DNA of 29,508 nucleotides from Ruminococcaceae bacterium UBA3329 (GTDB taxonomy: Bacteria; Bacillota; Clostridia; Oscillospirales; Acutalibacteraceae). Positions within the stretch are counted from its first letter, which is position 1. Each line of letters begins with the position of its first letter. Where the stretch lies: positions 56,055 through 85,562 of the forward strand of contig DERX01000047.1 in the NCBI GenBank assembly GCA_002361875.1. The letters run 5' to 3'. The position numbers were made by a program, and so were the translations under genes. The notes under the pieces were generated by a model. It saw nothing but the letters and a program-made list of their open reading frames with translations, had not been told where the DNA came from and made no database searches. This document shows positions 7,333 through 13,755 of this stretch, piece by piece.

Positions 7333-8541
7333 TTATTTGCAGTATGTTTTAATCATCATTTCAGGTAAATGGTCTGCTATAAATCTGCTTGACTCGGCTA
7401 TTTTAACAGCCTCACTTCTTGTTTTCGGCAAGCGCTTATACTGCGAGAGCGTTTTTTCATCTGCCTTATATAAATTGATATTTGCAGGTCTCGGCAGCTC
7501 GGTGTTGTTCTTTATTCCGTCAAGTCCCGCATAAATAAGCAATGCAAAAGCCAAATACGGATTTGCCGACGGGTCAGGCGAACGAAGCTCCGCACGCTTG
7601 TATTCGCCGTATGCGGCAGGTATTCTTACAAGCTGGGAACGGTTTTCGCTTGACCAAGAAACAAATTTCGGCGCTTTGTCACTGCCAAGCCTTTCATAGG
7701 ACTTTTCGGTAGGATTTAAAAATGCCGTCATCTCGGAAATGTGCTCCAAAACACCAGCTATCATTGAGGTCTTTCGGTCAACGCCGTCTTTGCTTTTCAC
7801 GGAAATGTTAATATGCAATCCGTTGCCCGGTTCGTCTTTAAGCGGTTTCGGTGAAAACGAGGCATAAAGTCCGTTTCTTGCGGCGATAGCGCTTACAACA
7901 TTTGCAAATGCAATGGTATTGTCAGCCGCCGAAAGAGCGTCCGAATATCTGAAATCTATTTCATTCTGCCCGGGGCCCTCCTCATGGTGGGAGCTTTCGG
8001 GATGGATTCCCATTTGCTCAAGCGTTAGGCATATTTCACGGCGTACATTCTCACCCTTATCGGCAATTGCAACATCCATATAGCCCGCTTTATCGTAAGG
8101 AATATCGGTAGGCTCGCCGTTTTCGTCAAGCTTAAACAGGTAAAATTCCATTTCAGCACCGAAGAAAAACTCATAGCCTTCTTTTTTCGCATCCTCAACA
8201 GCTTTTATTAAAATGCTTCTTGTGTCATTTTCAAACTGCCTGCCGTCAGGGTATGTTACCGTGCAGAACATTCTTACGACCTTTCCGTGCTCGGGACGCC
8301 ACGGCAAAATTGAAAGCGTATCGGGGTCGGGGTGAAGCAGTAAATCGGAATAAACATCTCCGCCGAAGCCCTCCACGGCAGAAGCGTCAATTGCAATGCC
8401 GAAGTCAAAGGCACGGGGGAGCTCGTCGGGCATAAGCGAAATGTTCTTCTGTTTTCCGAACACATCGCAAAATGCAAGACGGATAAATTTAACATCCTCC
8501 TCGTTTACAAACTGCATTATTTCCTCTTTAGTATATTTCAT
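7333..8541 (-). CDS. glnA: Glutamine synthetase type I, short form
   Basis: The enzyme makes glutamine from glutamate, ammonia and ATP. The 402-residue product has the N-terminal beta-grasp region (about 15-100), the metal-site motif GAEMEFYLF (Glu130, Glu132), the loop HHEEGPGQNEIDF (187-197), NGLHINIS, and the substrate-binding NRSQLVRIP and RSPDPSANPYLA segments. It is shorter than the usual 440-470 residues of GSI; the C-terminal part is compact. No adenylylation loop was evident. A weak AGGTG precedes the ATG with about 4 nt spacing. Control appears to be by an ANTAR-type leader (8565-8623) from a near-consensus promoter, with the antiterminator gene immediately downstream. Confidence 0.96.
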   Translation of the reverse strand: MKYTKEEIMQFVNEEDVKFIRLAFCDVFGKQKNISLMPDELPRAFDFGIAIDASAVEGFGGDVYSDLLLHPDPDTLSILPWRPEHGKVVRMFCTVTYPDGRQFENDTRSILIKAVEDAKKEGYEFFFGAEMEFYLFKLDENGEPTDIPYDKAGYMDVAIADKGENVRREICLTLEQMGIHPESSHHEEGPGQNEIDFRYSDALSAADNTIAFANVVSAIAARNGLYASFSPKPLKDEPGNGLHINISVKSKDGVDRKTSMIAGVLEHISEMTAFLNPTEKSYERLGSDKAPKFVSWSSENRSQLVRIPAAYGEYKRAELRSPDPSANPYLAFALLIYAGLDGIKNNTELPRPANINLYKADEKTLSQYKRLPKTRSEAVKIAESSRFIADHLPEMMIKTYCK

Positions 8542-8564
8542 AACGCACCTGCTTTCTGATTTTT

Positions 8565-8623
8565 AAAAATAAAACGCCCATCTTGACAATTGCCAAAGTC
8601 AAAATGAACGCCATTGCTCATAC
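8565..8623 (-). promoter_or_regulatory. glnA leader: ANTAR-type hexaloop hairpin overlapping a terminator
   Basis: On the minus strand the transcript begins near 8623 and at once forms stem AUGAGC/GUUCAU (8616-8621 with 8604-8609) around the hexaloop AAUGGC, which has A at position 1 and G at position 4. The longer alternative stem GGCGUUCAUUUUGAC (8598-8612) with GUCAAGAUGGGCGUU (8573-8587) pairs over 15 bp including G-U pairs and is followed by GUUUUAUUUUU. It uses the loop and 3' arm of the first hairpin, so the two are mutually exclusive. This is classic antiterminator/terminator logic. A second hexaloop hairpin was not clearly seen. Confidence 0.85.
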
Positions 8624-8629
8624 ATACGA

Positions 8630-8658
8630 ATTATACATAATATATAATAAAAAGTCAA
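8630..8658 (-). promoter_or_regulatory. glnA promoter (sigma-A type)
   Basis: Minus-strand -35 TTGACT (8653-8658), 17-bp spacer, -10 TATAAT (8630-8635). The predicted start near 8623 places the hexaloop hairpin at the very 5' end of the RNA. Confidence 0.85.
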
Positions 8659-8715
8659 TAACTGTATTTGAAAATCGGTGTCCTTCACAAATTTTTTCCT
8701 TACTTAAATTTTTTG

Positions 8716-8744
8716 TTGACAAATTAAAAATACAAATGTATAAT
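8716..8744 (+). promoter_or_regulatory. gdhA promoter (consensus sigma-A type)
   Basis: Perfect consensus: TTGACA (8716-8721), 17-bp spacer, TATAAT (8739-8744). The predicted start is near 8751, just before the leader hairpin. It diverges from the glnA promoter. Confidence 0.92.
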
Positions 8745-8750
8745 TATTCT

Positions 8751-8802
8751 CGAAAAAGGCAATGGCGTCTTTGAGTCACAAGGCTCAATGGCGCCTTTTT
8801 TT
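8751..8802 (+). promoter_or_regulatory. gdhA leader: ANTAR-type hexaloop hairpin overlapping a terminator
   Basis: Stem AAAGGC (8755-8760) with GUCUUU (8767-8772) carries the hexaloop AAUGGC (8761-8766), the same loop as in the glnA leader. The alternative hairpin pairs GGCGUCUUUGAG (8764-8775) with CUCAAUGGCGCC (8784-8795), with one U-U mismatch, and is followed by seven T residues, forming a strong terminator. The two structures share bases and cannot coexist. The motif CAATGGCG occurs a second time at 8786-8793 and could form a bulged second hexaloop hairpin, which would match the two-hairpin ANTAR target; this second hairpin is tentative. Confidence 0.85.
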
Positions 8803-8823
8803 GCGTTTTAGGAGGAAATGAAA

Positions 8824-10158
8824 ATGTCATACGTTGACGAAGCAATTGAAAGAGTAATAAGAGAAAATCCGGGTGAGCCCGAATTTCACCAGGCAGTAAA
8901 AGAGGTTTTGGAATCTCTTCGCCCAGTTATTGAGGCAAACGAAGAAAAATATAAAAGAGATGCTTTGCTTGAAAGGCTTGTTAACCCCGAGCGTCAGATT
9001 AAATTCAGAGTTCCGTGGGTAGACGACAAGGGCAATGCACAGATAAATACGGGCTACAGAGTTCAGTTCAACTCTGCCATAGGTCCTTACAAGGGCGGTA
9101 TCCGTTTGCACCCGTCGGTTAATATCGGTATTATTAAATTCCTCGGCTTTGAGCAGATTTTCAAAAATTCACTTACAGGCCTTCCCATCGGCGGCGGTAA
9201 AGGCGGTTCGGACTTTAACCCGAAGGGTAAATCAGACCGCGAGGTTATGGCATTCTGCCAGAGCTTTATGACAGAGCTTGTTAAATACATCGGCCCTAAC
9301 GCAGATGTTCCCGCAGGCGACATCGGCACAGGCGCACGTGAAATCGGTTATATGTTCGGTCAGTACAAGAGAATAAGAGGACTTTTTGAAGGCGTTCTTA
9401 CAGGTAAAGGTCTTTCGTACGGCGGTTCTTTAGCCAGAACCGAGGCAACAGGCTACGGACTTCTTTACATAACAGAAGAAATGCTTAAATCAAACGGCAT
9501 TGACATTAACGGTAAAACCGCTATTGTTTCAGGCTCGGGCAATGTTGCAATTTACGCTATTGAAAAAGCACAGCAATTAGGCGCAAAGGTTTTGACCTGC
9601 TCCGATTCAACAGGCTGGGTTTACGACCCCGACGGAATTGATGTTGCGGCTCTTAAAGAAATTAAAGAGGTTAACCGCGCAAGACTTACGGAATACAAAA
9701 ATTACAGACCGAATTCGGAATATCACGAGGGCAAAGGCGTTTGGCAGATTAAAGCCGATATTGCTCTTCCCTGTGCAACGCAGAACGAGCTTGACCTTGA
9801 AGATGCAAAGACGCTCGTCAAAAACGGCGTAATTGCAGTTGCAGAGGGCGCAAATATGCCCGCCACTGAAGAAGCAACAAAATATTTGCAGGAGAACGGC
9901 GTTTATTTTGTTCCCGGCAAGGCGGCAAACGCAGGCGGCGTTGCAACATCTGCTCTTGAAATGAGCCAAAACAGCGAAAGAATCAGCTGGACTCTTGAAA
10001 AGGTTGACAAAAAGCTTCAGGGCATTATGGTTGATATTTTCCACAATATTGACGACGCGGCAAAGAGATACGGCTTTGAAGGCAACTATGTTGTCGGCGC
10101 AAACATTGCAGGCTTTGAAAAGGTTGTAAACGCAATGGACGCACAGGGTATTGTTTAA
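8824..10158 (+). CDS. gdhA: NADP-type glutamate dehydrogenase
   Basis: The enzyme interconverts 2-oxoglutarate plus ammonia and glutamate. The product of 444 residues matches the hexameric bacterial family (about 445-450). The active-site signature LPIGGGKGGSDFNPKGKSD includes Lys126, and GPNADVPAGDIGTG and the dinucleotide-binding VSGSGNVAIYAIEKA follow. An ATG at 8818 is in frame but only 2 nt after GGAGG; the ATG at 8824 has about 8 nt spacing and begins MSYVDEAIE as in relatives, so it is chosen. It is transcribed divergently from glnA, under its own consensus promoter and ANTAR-type terminator leader, so both ammonia-assimilating enzymes probably share one control. Confidence 0.97.
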   Translation: MSYVDEAIERVIRENPGEPEFHQAVKEVLESLRPVIEANEEKYKRDALLERLVNPERQIKFRVPWVDDKGNAQINTGYRVQFNSAIGPYKGGIRLHPSVNIGIIKFLGFEQIFKNSLTGLPIGGGKGGSDFNPKGKSDREVMAFCQSFMTELVKYIGPNADVPAGDIGTGAREIGYMFGQYKRIRGLFEGVLTGKGLSYGGSLARTEATGYGLLYITEEMLKSNGIDINGKTAIVSGSGNVAIYAIEKAQQLGAKVLTCSDSTGWVYDPDGIDVAALKEIKEVNRARLTEYKNYRPNSEYHEGKGVWQIKADIALPCATQNELDLEDAKTLVKNGVIAVAEGANMPATEEATKYLQENGVYFVPGKAANAGGVATSALEMSQNSERISWTLEKVDKKLQGIMVDIFHNIDDAAKRYGFEGNYVVGANIAGFEKVVNAMDAQGIV

Positions 10159-10168
10159 GCCCGATTAA

Positions 10169-10197
10169 TTGTCTAATCCCCCTTTGCGGGTTAGAAT
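10169..10197 (+). promoter_or_regulatory. Candidate promoter of the asnB operon
   Basis: TTGTCT (10169-10174), 17-bp spacer, TAGAAT (10192-10197), just after the gdhA stop. The predicted start is near 10204, again only a few bases before a hexaloop hairpin. The spacer contains a small CTAATCC/GGGTTAG stem that could also act in gdhA 3' end formation. Confidence 0.6.
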
Positions 10198-10203
10198 CAT
10201 AAC

Positions 10204-10259
10204 AGCATAAAGGCAATGACGTCTTTGATTTATTATATCAAGGTGTCGTTGCCTTTATG
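10204..10259 (+). promoter_or_regulatory. Third ANTAR-type hexaloop hairpin with long alternative stem
   Basis: Stem AAAGGC (10209-10214) with GUCUUU (10221-10226) carries the hexaloop AAUGAC (10215-10220); the stem is identical to the gdhA one and the loop differs by one base. The alternative structure from 10206 to 10259 pairs about 23 bp with a single U bulge. The bases after it (TATTCTT) form only a weak U tract, so termination may be poor, or the hairpin may also serve as the gdhA 3' end. Confidence 0.72.
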
Positions 10260-10298
10260 TATTCTTAAAAGCTAAAAAAATAAAACGGGAGGCGCAGT

Positions 10299-10451
10299 AT
10301 GAGCATTGATGACAATAATATGAGTATACATTATTTTTACATTAAAAGTCCCGATTTGACTTTTAATGCACACAGTGCAGAATTTGCATTTTCAGACAGT
10401 TGTTCACAAACAAACGAATACTGCGAAGATGTTTCCGCTTACGATTATTAA
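10299..10451 (+). CDS. Uncharacterised 50-residue small protein upstream of asnB T-box
   Basis: A complete 50-codon frame starts with ATG at 10299 behind an excellent GGGAGG (10287-10292) with 6 nt spacing and ends with TAA at 10449-10451. The product begins MSIDDNNMSIHYFYIKSPDL and ends CEDVSAYDY. It is acidic, rich in Asp, Ser, Asn and Tyr, has two Cys (35 and 42), and has no membrane segment. I recognise no family. It sits between the third hexaloop hairpin and the T-box, so it would be made even when the T-box terminates transcription and would respond mainly to the upstream hairpin. A small regulator of an ammonia- or glutamine-using enzyme is one possibility, but there is no direct evidence. 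Confidence 0.65.
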   Translation: MSIDDNNMSIHYFYIKSPDLTFNAHSAEFAFSDSCSQTNEYCEDVSAYDY

Positions 10452-10460
10452 AATTGCAAA

Positions 10461-10704
10461 AAGCGTTTGAGAAAAGAGAAGTAACAAAGTAAACTGCTCA
10501 CAGAGAGTGCCGATTGATGAAAAAGCACAGCAAGCACTTTGCGAATAACACTTTTCGAGCTGCAAGCTGAAAGGTTAAAAGCTGAAGGGAGCCGATTAAG
10601 CAAGCCGTCTGCCGTGCGTTAAACGGAAAAATATACAAAGTAAAAAAATAGGTGGCACCGCGAGAACAGCACTTGCCCTATTGAATGCTGATTACTAATT
10701 TTCA
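10461..10704 (+). promoter_or_regulatory. T-box riboswitch, probable tRNA-Asn specificity
   Basis: The T-box core GGTGGCACCGCG is at 10651-10662. Stem I is visible: GAAAAG (10471-10476) with CTTTTC (10551-10556), and CAAAGT (10485-10490) with ACTTTG (10536-10541). The internal loop between them has AGTA on the 5' side and GAATAACAC on the 3' side, giving specifier AAC (Asn, 10547-10549) followed by A. AGAGAG lies at 10502-10507. The antiterminator pairs AATAGG with CCTATT, leaving UGGC, which matches a GCCA acceptor end as in tRNA-Asn. The competing hairpin CAGCA/TGCTG (10667-10690) is followed by ATTACTAATTTT, a weak terminator. Asn specificity fits asnB downstream. Confidence 0.92.
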
Positions 10705-10716
10705 GGAGTGATATTT

Positions 10717-12297
10717 ATGTGTTCAATTATCGGCTTTTGCGGCAGCGGCGTCACCTTTGATTTATTTAAGGAGTGCTTTGATAAAACAAAATCAAGAGGC
10801 CCTGACGACAGCAGAATAATAGATACGGGAAAAGGTCTTCTCGGCTTTCACCGCCTTGCAATTATGGGGCTCACAAGCGAGGGTATGCAGCCGTTTAAAC
10901 TCGGCAAAAGCTACGCTCTTTGCAACGGTGAAATTTACGGCTTTCATTCTCTCAAAGAAGATTTAATTAAAAAGGGATATTCATTTGTGAGCGACAGTGA
11001 CTGTGAAATTCTTTTGCCTCTTTACAAGGAATACGGCACTGATATGTTCCGCTTATTAGATGCTGAATTTGCGCTGATTATTTACGACGGCGAAACGGAA
11101 CAGTACATTGCCGCCCGTGACCCGATAGGAATCCGTCCGCTTTATTACGGATACAGCGAAAACGGCACAATAGTCTTTGCGAGCGAAGCCAAAAACCTTG
11201 TAAAGCTTGTTAAAAAGATTATGCCTTTTCCGCCGGGTCACTATTACAAAGACGGAAAATTCATTTGCTACTGCGACATTACAAAGGTAGACACGGTTTG
11301 TCACGACTCTTTGGGAATCGTATGCAAAAACATTCGTGAAAAACTCGTTGCAGGTATTGACAAACGCCTTATTGCCGACGCAAAGGTAGGCTTTCTTCTT
11401 TCGGGCGGACTTGATTCCTCGCTTGTGTGCGCCGTAGCCGCAAGAGAAAGCAAAGAGCCCATAAAAACCTTTGCAATAGGTATGAGCGAAGATGCAATTG
11501 ACCTTAAATATGCAAAGCAGGTTGCAGACTACATCGGCAGCGACCACACAGAGGTTATTATAACTAAGGAAGATGTTTTAGAGAGCCTTGAAACGGTAAT
11601 TGCACTTCTCGGAACATACGATATTACAACAATCCGTGCAAGTATGGGTATGTACCTTGTGTGCAAATACATTCACGAGAACACCGATATACGCGTTTTG
11701 CTTACGGGCGAAATTTCCGACGAGCTTTTCGGATATAAATATACCGATTTTGCACCGAGTGCCGAAGAATTCCAAAAAGAGGCGGAAAAGCGTGTGCGTG
11801 AACTGCATATGTATGATGTTTTGCGTGCCGACCGCTGTATTTCGGTAAACTCCCTTGAGGCGAGAGTACCTTTCGGCGACCTTGATTTTGTTCATTATGT
11901 AATGTCAATTGACCCCGAAATGAAGCTGAACAAATACGGCAAGGGTAAATATCTTCTCCGTCACGCTTTTGAAGGTGACTACCTTCCTCACGATATTTTG
12001 TACCGTGAAAAAGCCGCTTTTTCGGATGCGGTCGGTCACTCAATGGTTGACGATTTAAAGGAATATGCGGAGAATTTCTATACAGACGAGGAATTTGCGG
12101 AAAAGAAAGAAAAATACAGCCATGCAAAGCCTTTCACGAAAGAGTCGCTCCTCTACCGTGAAATATTTGAAAAGTATTACGGCGGTCAGTCCGAAATGGT
12201 AAAGGATTTCTGGATGCCCAACAAGGAGTGGGAAGGCTGCAATGTCGACGACCCGTCGGCGCGTGTGCTTTCAAACTACGGAGCGAGCGGGCAATGA
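10717..12297 (+). CDS. asnB: Asparagine synthetase (glutamine-hydrolysing)
   Basis: AsnB converts aspartate to asparagine using glutamine and ATP. The 526-residue product begins MCSIIGFCGSG; Cys2 is the class II amidotransferase nucleophile after Met removal. The open frame extends to a GTG at 10708, but that would bury the Cys, and CAGGAGTG is well spaced for ATG 10717. The PP-loop SGGLDSS is at 229-235, followed by the synthetase domain with LLTGEISDELFGY and NSLEARVPFGD. The length is close to E. coli AsnB. It is preceded by an Asn-type T-box, and its stop overlaps the purF start (ATGA), so it leads a glutamine-amidotransferase operon. Confidence 0.96.
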   Translation: MCSIIGFCGSGVTFDLFKECFDKTKSRGPDDSRIIDTGKGLLGFHRLAIMGLTSEGMQPFKLGKSYALCNGEIYGFHSLKEDLIKKGYSFVSDSDCEILLPLYKEYGTDMFRLLDAEFALIIYDGETEQYIAARDPIGIRPLYYGYSENGTIVFASEAKNLVKLVKKIMPFPPGHYYKDGKFICYCDITKVDTVCHDSLGIVCKNIREKLVAGIDKRLIADAKVGFLLSGGLDSSLVCAVAARESKEPIKTFAIGMSEDAIDLKYAKQVADYIGSDHTEVIITKEDVLESLETVIALLGTYDITTIRASMGMYLVCKYIHENTDIRVLLTGEISDELFGYKYTDFAPSAEEFQKEAEKRVRELHMYDVLRADRCISVNSLEARVPFGDLDFVHYVMSIDPEMKLNKYGKGKYLLRHAFEGDYLPHDILYREKAAFSDAVGHSMVDDLKEYAENFYTDEEFAEKKEKYSHAKPFTKESLLYREIFEKYYGGQSEMVKDFWMPNKEWEGCNVDDPSARVLSNYGASGQ

Positions 12298-13733
12298 CAG
12301 GTAATATTCACGAAGAATGCGGAGTATTCGGAATTTACTCCCCGAACACAATAGATGTTGCGCAGATTACCTACTGTGCGCTGTTCGCGTTACAGCACAG
12401 GGGGCAGGAAAGCGCAGGAATTGCAGTCAACGATGACGGCGTTTTTACCGTAAAAAAATCACTTGGTCTTGTGAGTGATGCCTTTTCACAGGAAGATTTT
12501 AACGCTTTAGGCAAGGGAAATATTTCAGTGGGACATGTAAGATATGCCACAACGGGCGGCGACAGTGCGGAAAATATTCAGCCTATAGTTATTAATCACC
12601 GAAAAGGGCGAATGGCATTGGCGCACAACGGCAATCTTACAAATTCCTATGAATTGAGGGAAGCACTTGAGGAAAAAGGCGCAATCTTCCATTCAACAAC
12701 CGATTCGGAGATTATAGCATATACAATTGTTCAGGAAAGGCTCAAATTCGGCTCGGTTGAAGAGGCGGTTTCCTCGGCAATGGATATAATTAAAGGCGCT
12801 TATTCCCTCGTTATTTCATCTCCGTCAAAGCTTATTGCGGTTCGTGACCCCAACGGCTTCCGTCCGCTTTGTTACGGAAAAATGCCCGACGGCAGTGTTT
12901 GCTTTGCCTCGGAATCCTGTGCTCTTGACGCCGTGAATGCAACGCTTATACGGGATTTGCTCCCCGGTGAAATTGCAATAGCGGAAAACGGCAAAATCCG
13001 CTTTGACACTTCACATTGCAACAAAGTGCCCAAGAGCACCTGCGTTTTTGAATATATTTACTTTGCCCGTCCCGACTCGGTAATTGACGGTGCGAGCGTA
13101 AGTGAGGCAAGACAGCAGGCGGGTAGATTTTTAGCACAGGAGCACCCCACAGACGCCGATGTTGTAATAGGCGTGCCCGATTCGGGACTTGAAGCGGCGC
13201 TAGGGTATTCAAAAGAATCGAATATTCCGTATGCAATAGGATTTACCAAGAATAAATACATCGGCAGAACCTTTATTGCGCCCGACCAAACATTACGGGA
13301 AAAGAATGTAAATATAAAGCTCAACCCAATAAAAAGTGTTGTAAACGGCAAGCGAATTGTTTTGGTTGACGATTCGATTGTAAGGGGAACAACGAGCAGG
13401 CGGATTGTCGACCAGCTTTGGGCGGCGGGAGCAAAAGAAATTCATATGAGAATAAGTGCTCCGCCGTTTATTTCGGCTTGCTATTACGGAACTGACATTG
13501 ACAGCGCAAAGGGGCTTATTGCAAACGAACATACGGCAGAAGAAATTGCGAAGATAATCGGCGTTACCTCGCTCGGGTATTTAAGTATGGAGCACGTTTT
13601 ACTGCTTACAGGGAAAAACACAGGCTTTTGCACAGCGTGCTTTGACGGAAAATACCCCGTGGCTCCGTCAAAACATTCGGAAAAATCAAGATTTGAAAGA
13701 AAAATAAGCGAAGCTAAAAAGCATAAAAATTGA
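12294..13733 (+). CDS. purF: Amidophosphoribosyltransferase (first step of purine synthesis)
   Basis: PurF makes phosphoribosylamine from PRPP and glutamine. Translation from ATG 12294 overlaps the asnB stop by ATGA and gives MTGNIHEECGVFGIY. The class II nucleophile Cys9 would be exposed by removal of a short propeptide, as in B. subtilis PurF. The N-terminal glutaminase includes RGQESAGIAV. The C-terminal phosphoribosyltransferase domain has the PRPP loop VLVDDSIVRGTTSRR. Cys residues including the FCTAC pair near the C terminus match the Fe-S type of PurF. The length (479) is normal. A longer frame from 12228 lies within asnB and is rejected. Its position between asnB and pyrG, away from other pur genes, is unusual. 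Confidence 0.96.
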   Translation: MTGNIHEECGVFGIYSPNTIDVAQITYCALFALQHRGQESAGIAVNDDGVFTVKKSLGLVSDAFSQEDFNALGKGNISVGHVRYATTGGDSAENIQPIVINHRKGRMALAHNGNLTNSYELREALEEKGAIFHSTTDSEIIAYTIVQERLKFGSVEEAVSSAMDIIKGAYSLVISSPSKLIAVRDPNGFRPLCYGKMPDGSVCFASESCALDAVNATLIRDLLPGEIAIAENGKIRFDTSHCNKVPKSTCVFEYIYFARPDSVIDGASVSEARQQAGRFLAQEHPTDADVVIGVPDSGLEAALGYSKESNIPYAIGFTKNKYIGRTFIAPDQTLREKNVNIKLNPIKSVVNGKRIVLVDDSIVRGTTSRRIVDQLWAAGAKEIHMRISAPPFISACYYGTDIDSAKGLIANEHTAEEIAKIIGVTSLGYLSMEHVLLLTGKNTGFCTACFDGKYPVAPSKHSEKSRFERKISEAKKHKN

Positions 13734-13755
13734 AATTATACAGGAGGGAAAAATT

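Noticed and set aside
8583..8774. 63-codon plus-strand frame in the glnA-gdhA intergenic region
   Set aside because: It overlaps both promoters and both leader hairpins and has no ribosome binding site, so it is not a gene.
10206..10259. Plain rho-independent terminator of gdhA
   Set aside because: The hairpin is strong but lacks a proper U tract, and its 5' part repeats the gdhA leader hexaloop stem exactly, so a regulatory leader is the better reading; a double role remains possible.
12228..12293. Upstream extension of purF by 22 codons inside asnB
   Set aside because: It would hide the amidotransferase Cys behind a long leader, and ATG 12294 overlaps the asnB stop in the ATGA form used elsewhere in this operon.
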